A program made the translations under genes and the position numbers. This document shows positions 43,720-53,239 of a DNA stretch of 64,000 bases, piece by piece. This stretch comes from Flavihumibacter stibioxidans. GTDB lineage: Bacteria; Bacteroidota; Bacteroidia; Chitinophagales; Chitinophagaceae. Within the stretch, counting starts at the first letter, position 1. Each line of letters begins with the position of its first letter. The DNA lies in the NCBI RefSeq assembly GCF_014332695.1, contig NZ_MBUA01000012.1, forward strand, positions 243,858 through 307,857, read 5' to 3'. The notes under the pieces are model-generated. The model had not been told where the DNA came from. It did no database searches and saw only the letters and a list, made by a program, of their open reading frames with translations.

Positions 43720-44751
43720 TTAGTATGACCAGAGGTCCTGCTCATAATTAAAGATCTTGTCTTTGGCATTTTCTCCTTCCAGCAATCGCAGGATCGGATC
43801 CTTGATATAAGACTCAATATACTGGTCGCCCGGGTTATCAAGGGTTGATTTGATGATCCGGCTGGCGAACATGCGGCTTTCGAACAGTTCCTCCCAGCTC
43901 ATGCGGGCACCGAAGTTTTTGCCGTTATAGGCTTCATAACGGGCCAGCAGGGGACGCATATCAGGATAATATACCCAGAACAGCGGGGTTACAGCCCTGA
44001 AAGATCCATCCACGTTTTTGATGGTCTTCAGCGGGGCAATACCCAGGATGCGCACGTGCAGACGGGAAGACTCCTTGTCAAATACCACTTCTTCCTTCAC
44101 CCAGTACTTTTCGATTTCTGAAGGGTTGAACATGTTAATGGTAACAGTATCCTTCATCAGTCCTTTTGAACCATCGGGGTCATTTGCCCAGTCTGGAATT
44201 GATTCCACTTTGGGTTTTCCCACCAGTTGCTCGGTGATTTCCTTCAGGGTGATCGGCGTGGTGAAACGGTCATCGATCGGGCTGAAAGCTGTGATCTCAC
44301 CGCTCTTCAGGGAAGACAGCAGGATATTGATGAACTTCTGGTTACCGTTGTCGTCGTCTGCATTGTACATGAAGGGAAGGTTCATCTTTTCATGGATGTC
44401 AATCTCCCTCCACAGGCGCTGACGGTACACCGCATCATCCTCACGGATATGCTCATAGTTAAGCGGGATACGCTCTTTTACCAGGTTCCTTTCAATGGCA
44501 TTGTCGTTGCGCAAAGATTTACGAACCGGACCAAGATCGAGGGTCGCTTCAACAGGCGCAGCAGGAACAGTGTCCTTGGCTGGTGCCTGGGTAAGTGCCT
44601 CAGCATTACCGGTGTTATTTTTATTGGTACTTGTTTTCTTGGCAGTTGTACGCTTGCGGGAAGAGCGGTTCCTTGCCTGCGCATCGGCAGTTTCAACGAA
44701 CAGTCCCATGGCGGCTACCAGTAGACAAAGTTGGATGATACGGTTTTTCAT
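43720..44751 (-). CDS. gldN: Gliding motility protein GldN, type IX secretion
   Basis: A 343-residue protein with a signal peptide ending in ADAQ at about residue 25. GldN (PorN) forms, with GldK, the periplasmic ring of the type IX secretion system. Family features include REDDAVYRQRLWREIDIHEK, NLPFMYNADDDNGNQKFINI and MFNPSEIEKYWVKEEVVFDK, and the tyrosine-ended C-terminus. A Lys/Thr/Asn-rich linker follows the signal peptide. It is the last gene of gldKLMN, 24 bases after gldM, and is closed by a bidirectional terminator. Confidence 0.95.
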   Translation of the reverse strand: MKNRIIQLCLLVAAMGLFVETADAQARNRSSRKRTTAKKTSTNKNNTGNAEALTQAPAKDTVPAAPVEATLDLGPVRKSLRNDNAIERNLVKERIPLNYEHIREDDAVYRQRLWREIDIHEKMNLPFMYNADDDNGNQKFINILLSSLKSGEITAFSPIDDRFTTPITLKEITEQLVGKPKVESIPDWANDPDGSKGLMKDTVTINMFNPSEIEKYWVKEEVVFDKESSRLHVRILGIAPLKTIKNVDGSFRAVTPLFWVYYPDMRPLLARYEAYNGKNFGARMSWEELFESRMFASRIIKSTLDNPGDQYIESYIKDPILRLLEGENAKDKIFNYEQDLWSY

Positions 44752-44775
44752 TATATGCCTGTTTTAGTCTTAAGC

Positions 44776-46308
44776 TTATTTCAAGTTAAAAAAGATACCG
44801 GGTAATTCACGTACACGTCCATCGGGACCTTTTACACGGATCTGGTCAAAGTATACAGTTGTTCCTGGTGTGGCGCGGCCTACGATTCCGGCAGCGTTAC
44901 CCTGCCAGCGCGGACCGTCATTGGCAGCCTGCTGGTAAGTAGCAAATGCACCACCGTTAGCACCCAGGGTATAACCTACTACCTGGAAAGGAGCGTCAAA
45001 TTCTGAATCCATCAGCTTTGCCAGCATACCACCCATTGCTTTGAAAGTGGAAGCAGGAATAGAACCACCCCTTGACTGGCCCACCATGGCGGTAGGATCA
45101 GGCAGGTTTTTCACACGCATCGGGAAAGCACTTGTTTTTCCGTTAACGGTTACTTTGATTTCAGCGGGACCGGCTTTGGTTGGCTTAACAATATAACGGT
45201 CGCCACCTGCACCGGAAATTGCACCACCTGTAAAGGATACATTCATTTTTTCCTTACCGGCAGAACCGGCTGATACCATGATCGGGTTATCTACACCAAT
45301 ATACAGTACGTTCATTTTCTCCAGGAATACAGAAGCTCCGGAAGGAACACCCACAGTGTACTTGATGGTCTTGTTCAGCACAGCATCAGTACCATCGGGC
45401 TTCTTGAACTTCACTTCCACGTTTACACTTCTTTCACCAGCGCCGCTTACAGTAGTCTTATACACTGCTGTACCTTCCGCACCCAGGGCTACAGGAGCAC
45501 CATTGATGCTTACAGAAGGCTTGGCTGCCTTGGAGAAAGCTCCCACACCAGCTGTGATTTCCAACTCCTGGCCAGGCATCAGGTAGGTTGAGTTGGTTCC
45601 GGCAAAAGCCTGGAATTCATCAAACACCACTTCTACCTCACCGATTTCCTTGTGGCAGTAATCAACCACCTGGGCTTCGGAATTCTTCACATCATTCTGG
45701 AATTTACTCAGGATGGTCAGTGCAGCGATGGTGGGGGTCATGCGGAAATAGGCAGACTTCCAGTCATTACTTGCAATGGTTCCTGTCTGGGATTTGGGTA
45801 CTGTAAGATCCAGCGGAAGGCTCTTCTCGAACTGAGCTTTCATCTCGGGCACAATGGCCAGCATCTGGTTCTTGTAGTCGGTAAGCCTTTTCAGGAGTTC
45901 ATCACCATCTTTACCTTCTACCAGCAAACGGGTAGAAGCATCCAGGTTGTCTTCAGAGAACTTTTCTTCAGCAGTGCCGATGTTTTCTCCTTTGGACTCT
46001 TTTTTCAGGGTTGTCTTGAGATCATCGAGGTACTTTGACATTTCAGCGGAAAGCTTCTGTGCCTGTTGTGCCTTGGGATACCAGATGCCTGCTTTTTCAG
46101 CGGTCTCCGGCTTCTTCAGCTTTTGCTCGAATGATTCGTAAGTTGTCTTATTCTTGTCATCTACAACCGCGTTGGCGGATGCGATGCTCGCGTTAACGGT
46201 TTTGAAGGCGTTCAGGATTTCAGATGACACGTTCAATGCAAGCAGTGCGGTAAGCACCAAATACATCATGTTGATCATCTTCTGCCTGGGCTCTTTAGGT
46301 AAGGCCAT
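44776..46308 (-). CDS. gldM: Gliding motility protein GldM, type IX secretion motor rotor
   Basis: A 510-residue inner-membrane protein with one N-terminal helix (MMYLVLTALLALNVSSEIL) and a long periplasmic part. Its N-terminus MALPKEPRQKMINMMYLVLT is almost invariant in the family. With GldL it forms the proton-driven rotary motor that powers the type IX secretion system and gliding; the periplasmic domains carry torque to the GldK/N ring. Repeated Ig-like domains are suggested by the periodic glycine/valine strands. It lies between gldL and gldN. Confidence 0.96.
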   Translation of the reverse strand: MALPKEPRQKMINMMYLVLTALLALNVSSEILNAFKTVNASIASANAVVDDKNKTTYESFEQKLKKPETAEKAGIWYPKAQQAQKLSAEMSKYLDDLKTTLKKESKGENIGTAEEKFSEDNLDASTRLLVEGKDGDELLKRLTDYKNQMLAIVPEMKAQFEKSLPLDLTVPKSQTGTIASNDWKSAYFRMTPTIAALTILSKFQNDVKNSEAQVVDYCHKEIGEVEVVFDEFQAFAGTNSTYLMPGQELEITAGVGAFSKAAKPSVSINGAPVALGAEGTAVYKTTVSGAGERSVNVEVKFKKPDGTDAVLNKTIKYTVGVPSGASVFLEKMNVLYIGVDNPIMVSAGSAGKEKMNVSFTGGAISGAGGDRYIVKPTKAGPAEIKVTVNGKTSAFPMRVKNLPDPTAMVGQSRGGSIPASTFKAMGGMLAKLMDSEFDAPFQVVGYTLGANGGAFATYQQAANDGPRWQGNAAGIVGRATPGTTVYFDQIRVKGPDGRVRELPGIFFNLK

Positions 46309-46372
46309 GGATCTGGGATTTAAATGTTGTCAATCAGTTTTTCACAGTTTCAAATAGGGTACAGCGGCTGGA

Positions 46373-47140
46373 TTAAGCCCTGCCCTGCATTGCGTTCAGC
46401 ATGTTGCCATAGATCTGGTTAAGGTTACCCAGGTTCTTGGCCAGCAGAGAAATCTGATTCTGTGTTTTCTTGGCATCTTCCACGCTGCCCTGCATTGCTT
46501 CAGAAGCAGAAGCCAGGTTTCCGTAGAACTTGTTCATTGCCTTCAGGTGATTGTTGGTATCCTGCAGTTCCAGTTCGTAAATGGTATTCAGGGATCCCAG
46601 GTTCTTGGTCAGGGTCTGTACCTGCGTATGGAAAAGCTTGGTGCTTTCAGAAGCATCGTTGAAGCTCTGCATGGTAGCAGCACTCTTGGTGTATGCCTCT
46701 TTCATTTGTCCCAGTGCTCCGGCAGCTTCCTTGGTTTTAGCTGCATAATCATTGGTAGCTGCAACCACATCAGAAACATCTTTCATCTGGTTAACTGTAG
46801 TGCCCAGTTTGTTGAAACCTTCGCTCAGTTTTTTCAGATTGGTTGGAGTGATGTCGGCTTCCTGCATCATTTTGTCAAGATTGTTCAGAGCAGGGTTGCC
46901 GGCGGAGCCACCAGCCATTTTCGGAAGTGCTTCAGCCAAAGCTGCCATTTCCTGACCGGGAGGCGGTAAAAATGCATATACCAGGAAGATGGCGGCTTCT
47001 GTCAGCAGACCAATGGTCAGCATCCAGTCAGCAAAAGGTTTATGCAGGATCTTAGCCCAGGCACCGAAGATTACAACAGCTGCGCCCACGCAGACGATAA
47101 CGTTTACCAGTTTTTCAGTAGATTTAGATGTACCAGCCAT
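46373..47140 (-). CDS. gldL: Gliding motility protein GldL, type IX secretion motor stator
   Basis: A 255-residue protein with two N-terminal membrane helices (NVIVCVGAAVVIFGAWAKIL and WMLTIGLLTEAAIFLVYAFL), including the conserved acidic residue in LLTEAAIF that couples to protons in GldL. The rest is cytoplasmic and helical, with coiled-coil features (LNTIYELELQDTNNHLKAM). The ending LAKNLGNLNQIYGNMLNAMQ is family-typical. It lies 64 bases before gldM and 118 bases after gldK. Confidence 0.96.
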   Translation of the reverse strand: MAGTSKSTEKLVNVIVCVGAAVVIFGAWAKILHKPFADWMLTIGLLTEAAIFLVYAFLPPPGQEMAALAEALPKMAGGSAGNPALNNLDKMMQEADITPTNLKKLSEGFNKLGTTVNQMKDVSDVVAATNDYAAKTKEAAGALGQMKEAYTKSAATMQSFNDASESTKLFHTQVQTLTKNLGSLNTIYELELQDTNNHLKAMNKFYGNLASASEAMQGSVEDAKKTQNQISLLAKNLGNLNQIYGNMLNAMQGRA

Positions 47141-47198
47141 AGTTTAAAAGTTTAAGAAGGTTTGAATACGGGTTTAGTTTAGATAAAAGGATTCCAGT

Positions 47199-47215
47199 TT
47201 GATTGTTTCAATCAA
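47199..47215 (-). other. Perfect small hairpin in the gldK-gldL gap
   Basis: TTGATTG and CAATCAA pair with a three-base loop. There is no T run after it on the minus strand, so it is more likely an RNA stability or processing element than a terminator. Confidence 0.4.
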
Positions 47216-47258
47216 TTATTTAATAGTAAGATGTTGTCTTTAGAAATTTGCTATACGC

Positions 47259-48557
47259 TTATTTTTTACCTTTTCCCTGAGTTGGAGGAAGATCGATAGC
47301 TGTACGGAAACCGATATAGGATTTCGCAGTATCCTGGTATTCGTAAGAACGGGTACCGGTCTGGAGGAAGTAACCTACATCTTTCCAGCTACCGCCGCGC
47401 AATACCTTACGCTTCATACGGGGAGGATCTGAATCCTTTGCATTGTAGCGGATATCGGGGTTCATGTCGTGCTGGAAATTGTAACCACCTTCATAATAGA
47501 GGGAAGAAGTCCATTCTGCTACGTTACCTGCCATATTATACAGACCGAAATCGTTGGGCCAGTATGCATCGGCACGTACTGTGTAGAATCCGCCATCTTC
47601 AGGATAATTACCGCGACCAGGCTTGAAGTTGGCCAGCAGACATCCTTTCTTATTTCTCAGGTAATAATTACCCCAGGGGAACATAGATTGAGAGCGACCG
47701 CCGCGGGCTGCATATTCCCACTCTGCTTCTGTAGGCAGACGGAAATCTGACTCCTGTGCGCGCTTCTTGCTTTCGAGGAAAGAATTAAGGTAATGGGTCC
47801 TCCACTCACAGAAAGCCTGGGCCTGGTTCCAGTTCACACCTACTACAGGGTAGTTGCCAAAAGCAGGGTGTGAAAAATAACGCTTGGTCATCGGCTCATT
47901 ATAAGAGTAGGAGAAATCACGGATCCACACCAGTGTGTCAGGATAGATGCGAACATCTTTCTTTACAATGAACTGGGAACGGGCTTTACCCTGGTTTTCC
48001 CTCTTGGAAGCTTCTTTGTTGTCAAAAGTCTCAGAATGATACACCAGTTTGGAAGCGTCCAGCTCTTTTTTACCAAAGATCCTGTTCTCAGGAGAAAGGA
48101 TCAGCTGATCGATCTTCTCAATAGTGGCCTTATCACCCCACTTGATGGTTTTTGCCTTTGCCCAGTCAACATAATCTACCCCGTCGGCATTTTTAACATA
48201 ACCCATCAGTTTGGCTGCGGTTGAATCACGCACCCAGTTTACGAACTGGCGATATTCATTGTTGGTGATCTCAGTGGCATCCATCCAGAAACCATTGATG
48301 GACACCTGCTTGTTCCTTGCGGTGTAAGCAAAATTCACGTCCTCATCACTTGGACCCATGTGGAATGTTCCAGGTGGTACATATACCATTCCCGGAGGCT
48401 TGGGCATTGAATACTTGTTGCCCGGTGCAACACCGTGCAACTGACCATCGTTTGGAATTCCGCTTCCTTTCTTGGAATTCTTTCCGAACATTCCGCAACT
48501 TGCCAGCATGGACAGGGCCGCAAGCGTGAATAGCGTGGACAGGTTTTTCATTTTCAT
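47259..48557 (-). CDS. gldK: Gliding motility lipoprotein GldK, type IX secretion
   Basis: A 432-residue lipoprotein; the start at 48557 (MKMKNLSTLFTLAALSMLAS) gives a lipobox with MLASCG. The mature part has a formylglycine-generating-enzyme-like fold (MVYVPPGTFHMGPSDEDVNF, FWMDATEITNNEYRQFVNWV, RLPTEAEWEYAARGG, LRGGSWKDVGYFLQTGTRSY) that has been adapted as a structural ring protein in GldK. It forms the outer-membrane-associated ring with GldN. It is the first gene of gldKLMN and is preceded by a -7 element at 48577-48584. Confidence 0.95.
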   Translation of the reverse strand: MKMKNLSTLFTLAALSMLASCGMFGKNSKKGSGIPNDGQLHGVAPGNKYSMPKPPGMVYVPPGTFHMGPSDEDVNFAYTARNKQVSINGFWMDATEITNNEYRQFVNWVRDSTAAKLMGYVKNADGVDYVDWAKAKTIKWGDKATIEKIDQLILSPENRIFGKKELDASKLVYHSETFDNKEASKRENQGKARSQFIVKKDVRIYPDTLVWIRDFSYSYNEPMTKRYFSHPAFGNYPVVGVNWNQAQAFCEWRTHYLNSFLESKKRAQESDFRLPTEAEWEYAARGGRSQSMFPWGNYYLRNKKGCLLANFKPGRGNYPEDGGFYTVRADAYWPNDFGLYNMAGNVAEWTSSLYYEGGYNFQHDMNPDIRYNAKDSDPPRMKRKVLRGGSWKDVGYFLQTGTRSYEYQDTAKSYIGFRTAIDLPPTQGKGKK

Positions 48558-48576
48558 AATATTAAAGGGTAGTGGG

Positions 48577-48584
48577 CAAATATA
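48577..48584 (-). promoter_or_regulatory. -7 promoter element of the gldKLMN operon
   Basis: The minus strand reads TATATTTG, matching TAnnTTTG, about 20 bases before the gldK start codon. Confidence 0.5.
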
Positions 48585-48719
48585 ATCTTTTGTCAACATC
48601 AGCTTTCTAAGTTTATAATTTTGTTACGGTTCCAATTAATCACTTATGTCCGTGACAGAAATAACGGGACTTAATGAGGGATTATTGTATTGCCCCTTAA
48701 TTAAATCTTGTGGTTTACC

Positions 48720-51191
48720 CTAAATCTGCCGCAATAGAGCCTCTACAGAGGCTACAGGCTGGCGACAGCTATAGTTCTGGCAAACATAAATCAACGATTC
48801 AGGGGCGGAGGGCTTGTTTCGCAACAGCGGGTAAGCATTGTTTTCGGAGGTAGCGGACTGGAGTACTTTGAACGGGATAAAATTAGCTAATATTTCCGTA
48901 CGCAGCGCATCAGCATCCTGCCCTACAACAACTATTTCTGCACATCCTTCAGCCGCCCGCATGCACTCTGTGGCCCAGAAACCAAATGAGCCCGGGTAAC
49001 GGGTCACCACGTCCGACAACGATTCCAGCATGCCTGCCGCCCTCAGCCGCCAATCTGGGCGATCCAGTACCAGTCCGAGATACTGCAGGTTAAACGCCAT
49101 TACAGCATTCCCTGAGGGCTGCGCCCCGTCATACACTTCCCTTTTCCTGACTATTACATCGGTTTGCCGCTGTCCGGTATAATAGAAAAGATGGTTCCCT
49201 TCTTCCCCAAAATCAGTTAAAACCTGCCCGACCAGGCTACCCGCCAGGTCGAGGTAATCCGTATTCCCTGTCAACTCCTGCAAATAAATCAAAGCTTGTA
49301 CCAGATATGCGTAATCATCCAGGAAAGCCGGGAATTTGGCGATACCAGACTTATAGGTATGCATTAATCCCTTTTCCGGGTGCATGAAAACCCTTTTCAT
49401 AAAATCCATGTTCCGGATCGCGAGTTGCCTGTAGGATTCCCTGCCCGTGGCCGCAAATGCCTGCGAACAAGCCATGTTCATCAGGGCATTCCAGGCTAAT
49501 AACTGCTTGTCATCCAGACCCGGAGGTATGCGCTGCGACCGTCTGGCCAGCAGCTTTTCCTCTATTTCAGCAAGCCTGTCATCCAGCCATTTTTCATCCG
49601 TAATTTCCGGGATCAAATTTAAAAGCTGTCCCCGTTTGATCGGTTTTGTTAATATGTTAATTCCTTCCCAATTCCCTTTTTCCGTAACCCCGTACCAGGC
49701 GCAGGCCAGCGCCGCATCCGGTCCCAGCAATTCCTCCAGCTCCTTTTTCCTCCAGACATAATATTTCCCTTCCTCGCCTTCCGAATCAGCATCAAGAGCA
49801 GAATAGAATCCGCCTTCGGGGGATAACATCTCCCGCTGGATAAAATCCATGGTCTGGTGGATCACCCGGGCATAGTCAGAATCCCCGGTCAGCTGGTACG
49901 CATCACATAACACCCCAATGAATAAAGCCTGGTCATAGAGCATCTTTTCAAAATGCGGTACCAGCCAGTCGTTATCGGTGGAATACCTTGCCAGACCGCC
50001 CCCCAGCTGGTCATAAATGCCACCGCGCATCATCTTCTCCACACTCAGCAACGCATGCTGCATGGCTTCCCCGGCCTGCGGAAATTCTGCTTCCCCGCCC
50101 GGCCGGGAACTGTTCACCCGTCGGGTGCCACCCGACGGGTGAACAGCACCCGGCCGGGGGTGGCGGTCGGAAAACAACCAGGCATACCGAAACAGGTAGG
50201 CAATGGACATGGTCTGGGGAAACTTAGGTGCCTGACCGAATCCGCCCTCCTGCTTATCGGCCGTCTTCAGCAGGGCCGTTGCCATCGCATGAAGCTGGTC
50301 TTTGTATAAGGTGTCTGACATGTTTTGCAGGAAATCAGCCCCGGCACCTGTTTTTCCAACTGAAGTCGCCTCATTAACGGGCTGATCAGTAACTGCCTCT
50401 CTATTAGCGCTATCCCCGTCAACTTCCTTCCCGCTAACTGCATCTTTACTGACACCCTCTCCGCTTGCAGCCGCATTGCTTGCAGCCGCATTGCTTGCAG
50501 CCGCATTGCTTGCTGCCGCATTGCTTGCTGCCGCATCACTAGCTGCCGCATCACTGGCTGCAGGCCGACCAATTGCCGCCCCGCTTGCTGCGCCCCCACC
50601 CGTTTCCGACATCCCGGCACCAGCCTCGCCTCCATCCCGTATCGCGTCAGACATCCCCGCAGCGGAAGGTTCTTTTATCTTCCCGATCGCATTAGCCTGC
50701 ACCAGGTGTCCGGTTAACCGCTCTGCCTGGCTGTAGACCTCATCCCTGCGATCGCGCCAGGAACCCGCGATGCCGTGTAAAACATCACTCCAACTGGGTC
50801 GGTTAAACGCCGCCTGAGGCGGAAAATAAGTGCCTCCGTAAAAAGGCTTGCCTTCCGGTGTCAGAAATACATTCAGGGGCCAGCCCCCGCTGCCGGTCAT
50901 GCTCTGCACCGCGTCCATATATATATGGTCAAGGTCAGGCCGCTCCTCCCGGTCGATCTTGATATTGATAAACAACTCATTCATGAAAGCAGCCACCCTG
51001 GCATCTTCGAAGCTCTCCCGCTCCATGACATGGCACCAATGGCAGGCCGCATAACCAATGCTGACCAAAATGGGTTTCTGCTGTTCGCGGGCCATGGACA
51101 ATGCCTCATCTCCCCAGGGAAACCAGTCCACCGGATTATGGGCATGCTGTAACAAATAAGGACTTGTTTCGGAAGCCAGGCGATTGGCCAT
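48720..51191 (-). CDS. Thioredoxin-fold DUF255 protein (YyaL/SPATA20 type) with large insertions
   Basis: An 823-residue protein from the ATG at 51191 ([20 protein letters not shown]). Residues about 1-165 are a thioredoxin-like DUF255 domain with CHWC (Cys50, Cys53). The C-terminal part, from [20 protein letters not shown], is an alpha/alpha-barrel similar to N-acyl-glucosamine epimerases and glycosidases. The biochemical role of the family is not known. Between the domains, about residues 174-290 are low-complexity, with an Ala-Ala-Ala-Ser-Asn repeat. About residues 343-370 come from a GC-rich palindrome (HPSGGTRRV). Both are insertions relative to the usual length of roughly 680-700 residues. 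The frame remains open. Confidence 0.92.
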   Translation of the reverse strand: MANRLASETSPYLLQHAHNPVDWFPWGDEALSMAREQQKPILVSIGYAACHWCHVMERESFEDARVAAFMNELFINIKIDREERPDLDHIYMDAVQSMTGSGGWPLNVFLTPEGKPFYGGTYFPPQAAFNRPSWSDVLHGIAGSWRDRRDEVYSQAERLTGHLVQANAIGKIKEPSAAGMSDAIRDGGEAGAGMSETGGGAASGAAIGRPAASDAAASDAAASNAAASNAAASNAAASNAAASGEGVSKDAVSGKEVDGDSANREAVTDQPVNEATSVGKTGAGADFLQNMSDTLYKDQLHAMATALLKTADKQEGGFGQAPKFPQTMSIAYLFRYAWLFSDRHPRPGAVHPSGGTRRVNSSRPGGEAEFPQAGEAMQHALLSVEKMMRGGIYDQLGGGLARYSTDNDWLVPHFEKMLYDQALFIGVLCDAYQLTGDSDYARVIHQTMDFIQREMLSPEGGFYSALDADSEGEEGKYYVWRKKELEELLGPDAALACAWYGVTEKGNWEGINILTKPIKRGQLLNLIPEITDEKWLDDRLAEIEEKLLARRSQRIPPGLDDKQLLAWNALMNMACSQAFAATGRESYRQLAIRNMDFMKRVFMHPEKGLMHTYKSGIAKFPAFLDDYAYLVQALIYLQELTGNTDYLDLAGSLVGQVLTDFGEEGNHLFYYTGQRQTDVIVRKREVYDGAQPSGNAVMAFNLQYLGLVLDRPDWRLRAAGMLESLSDVVTRYPGSFGFWATECMRAAEGCAEIVVVGQDADALRTEILANFIPFKVLQSATSENNAYPLLRNKPSAPESLIYVCQNYSCRQPVASVEALLRQI
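50098..50158. repeat. 61-bp in-frame palindrome inside the DUF255 gene
   Basis: Inner arms at 50110-50127 and 50129-50146 are perfect reverse complements built on CACCCGTCGGGTG. Outer CCCGGCCGGG copies at 50098-50107 and 50149-50158 are placed symmetrically about base 50128. The element encodes HPSGGTRRV on the minus strand without a stop. The same core forms the array in hemW. Confidence 0.9.
50309..50323. repeat. Isolated REP half-site in the DUF255 gene
   Basis: AGGTGTCTGACATGT matches, over all 15 bases, the arm of the REP palindromes beside the RAYT gene. There is no inverted partner with the same flank nearby. It lies at one end of the low-complexity insertion. Confidence 0.5.
50463..50567. 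repeat. 15-bp coding minisatellite (GCTTGCAGCCGCATT)
   Basis: Five close copies and two decayed copies at 15-base spacing encode Ala-Ala-Ala-Ser-Asn/Asp units in the DUF255 protein. Because 15 is a multiple of three, copy-number change keeps the frame. Confidence 0.85.
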
Positions 51192-51402
51192 ATAAATTAA
51201 GTTTAAAGTTTGCGGGTTGCGGGCCATTTAGAAGGTCGGCAGAACCCGACGTTCAGCACCGGCAACCCAATGAACATAACAAAATTGAGGGGCAAACGTT
51301 CAGGGGGCAACAGATACCCTCCCGGAAATGACAAAGCGCCAAACGTAAAAGCCCTTCCGGCCCTTCCACGTTTGACGCCCATCCTGGTCAATATTTACCA
51401 AC
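51192..51402. other. Intergenic region with weak inverted repeats
   Basis: A 211-base gap between the DUF255 gene and hemD. An imperfect 11-base inverted repeat (51336-51346 and 51368-51378) lies downstream of hemD but has no T run. I see no gene. Confidence 0.4.
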
Positions 51403-52206
51403 TCACTTTTTCTTTATCGTAGCGCTCAGGTACTGCTCCAGTGCCGCCACCATTGAAGGGGTCTGCGGCTGTGGGGCCTTGATATCCAGCACCAGTCCGG
51501 CCTCTTCAACCGCCCTGGAAGTATTGCTGCCAAATGCACCTATCCTGGTTCCGTTCTGCTGGTAACCGGGAAAATTATCAAACAGGCTTTTCACCCCGCT
51601 GGGAGTGAAAAAGCAGATGATGTCATAATTGTGAGAATCCACACCCAGCACAGGTTTCAGGTCATTGGAAATGGTGCGGTACATGAAGGGGGTGGCAAAC
51701 TCACATTTGTGCGACTTCATCCAGCTCACAATATCATTGTCCTGCTGGTTCTCAGAACAGGGATAAAGGAACTTTTCATTTTCCTTGTGCTTGTTCACCA
51801 CATCGAACATACTTTTATTCGTACCGTCGGCCCCATAAAAAACTTTGCGCTTCCGGTAGAGAATGAATTTTTGCAGATAAAGTGCAATCTGTTCCGTAAT
51901 ACAGAAATACTTGGTATCCTGCGAAACATTCACTTTCATCTCCTCACAAATCCGGAAAAAGTGGTCAATGGCATTCCGACTGGTAAAAATCACAGCTGTA
52001 AACTGTGAAATATCAATCTTTTGTTTGCGGAAGTCTTTGGCTGGAATGCCCTCGAGGCTGATGAAAGGGTGAAAGTCGAGCGTAACGCCGTACTTTTTCC
52101 CCAGTTCAAAGTAAGGCGACTTGTCGCTTTCAGGCCTCGGCTGGGTAATCAGGATTTTCTTGATCGCAGGAGCAGTTGCTCCCTTCTTAGCCTCGTTCTT
52201 TAGCAT
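51403..52206 (-). CDS. hemD: Uroporphyrinogen-III synthase
   Basis: A 267-residue enzyme that cyclises hydroxymethylbilane with inversion of ring D in heme synthesis. The HemD fold is recognised from KKILITQPRPESDKSPYFEL, FTAVIFTSRNAIDHFFRICE, FFTPSGVKSLFDNFP and RIGAFGSNTSRAVEEAGL. A short Lys/Ala-rich lead precedes it. It lies 38 bases after the DUF4271 gene, a neighbourhood often seen in Bacteroidota. The heme link fits hemW nearby. Confidence 0.9.
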   Translation of the reverse strand: MLKNEAKKGATAPAIKKILITQPRPESDKSPYFELGKKYGVTLDFHPFISLEGIPAKDFRKQKIDISQFTAVIFTSRNAIDHFFRICEEMKVNVSQDTKYFCITEQIALYLQKFILYRKRKVFYGADGTNKSMFDVVNKHKENEKFLYPCSENQQDNDIVSWMKSHKCEFATPFMYRTISNDLKPVLGVDSHNYDIICFFTPSGVKSLFDNFPGYQQNGTRIGAFGSNTSRAVEEAGLVLDIKAPQPQTPSMVAALEQYLSATIKKK

Positions 52207-52244
52207 TTTTATTTGAGCTAAATTTTCTTAAAGTTAATTAACTT

Positions 52245-53225
52245 CTACACAAATTTCAATAACACCTTATAAATCAACAGTAAGGGTGCTACTTCGAAGG
52301 CACAAAGGTATAGAAAAAAGTGGAAACGACTTGCTTTCACTTCCCGGGTTATATATCCGTAAGAACTGATGTATCGGTATATGAATATTCCGACCACCAG
52401 AACAAGGGATACCGTCATCGCCACCGTCACCCCTTCCGGTCTGGCAAAAGCCGCTACCAGCAAGAGCGGCAGCAGAAAAATCGCCAATACTTTATTGCAG
52501 AGAAAAACGATAAAAATGTAGGTGTCGGTTGTATTTTCCATCCGCAGGGTCCAGCCCAGCAGTTTCAGAATAAAAAATTTACCCAGGTATAATGCGGACA
52601 ATCCGGCCACACTGTACCCGTACAGCAACCAGAAATTGTATTGTCCGCCTGCTGCCCGGTCATGAATGACAAAAGCTGCATACAGCCCTCCGACCCCGAC
52701 GAAGAGGAGGTTTAGCAGCAGCGAGGCTAGCGGCGTCTGAAGCAACTGTTCCCGCATCTGCTTCTGCTTCAGGGATGCCCTGAAAAAAACCGTAAAAAGA
52801 TTACTGAAATACCGGCCGAAAGAGGCTTTTACTACCCCCAGCAACAGGAACAATCCTCCCAGCAAATAAAACAGTCCCTCCTTTCTTACCACCAACCGCG
52901 GACTGATTGTCCTGAAAACCCCCTTGCCGAAAAAATTAAAGTTGGGATGCGACTTTAGCACCTTCGCATATCCTGTGGTGGAAAAATCTACCGGGGGAGA
53001 TGGTTTGGCCGCAATCGTATCCCGGGATGGCTGAACTGCTCCTGAATCAATTCGTGTTATCACCGTTCCTGCTTTGGCGCTGTCCGGAATGACAACCTGC
53101 TGAATAACCGGCTTTTCGGGTGCAGAGGTATCACCAGCCGCAGGTCGCGGTAAATCCGGTGCTTGGGCGCCAGCCCCCTGCAACAGTCCGCAATGTATCA
53201 GGATCAGGAAAACGATTTTTTTCAT
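52245..53225 (-). CDS. DUF4271 family membrane protein
   Basis: A 326-residue protein with a signal-like N-terminus (VFLILIHCGLLQGAGAQ), a Pro/Ala/Thr-rich periplasmic segment of about 100 residues, and a C-terminal half with about six to eight hydrophobic helices (GLFYLLGGLFLLLGVVKASF, LASLLLNLLFVGVGGLYAAF, FLYLCAFEVAPLLLIYKVLL). This is DUF4271, a Bacteroidota family of unknown function, often next to hemD. Here it lies between the BamA/TamA-type gene (14 bases) and hemD (38 bases), so all three are probably one transcript. Confidence 0.85.
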   Translation of the reverse strand: MKKIVFLILIHCGLLQGAGAQAPDLPRPAAGDTSAPEKPVIQQVVIPDSAKAGTVITRIDSGAVQPSRDTIAAKPSPPVDFSTTGYAKVLKSHPNFNFFGKGVFRTISPRLVVRKEGLFYLLGGLFLLLGVVKASFGRYFSNLFTVFFRASLKQKQMREQLLQTPLASLLLNLLFVGVGGLYAAFVIHDRAAGGQYNFWLLYGYSVAGLSALYLGKFFILKLLGWTLRMENTTDTYIFIVFLCNKVLAIFLLPLLLVAAFARPEGVTVAMTVSLVLVVGIFIYRYISSYGYITREVKASRFHFFLYLCAFEVAPLLLIYKVLLKFV

Positions 53226-53239
53226 GAAGTGGCTGCAAT

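Noticed and set aside
50645-50652. Second GTCTGAC heptamer (inverted) in the DUF255 gene as a REP remnant
   Set aside because: Only seven bases match and the flanks differ. Such a heptamer is expected by chance several times in the window.
51336-51378. Inverted repeat after hemD as a terminator
   Set aside because: The stem has a mismatch, the loop is long, and there is no T run on either strand.
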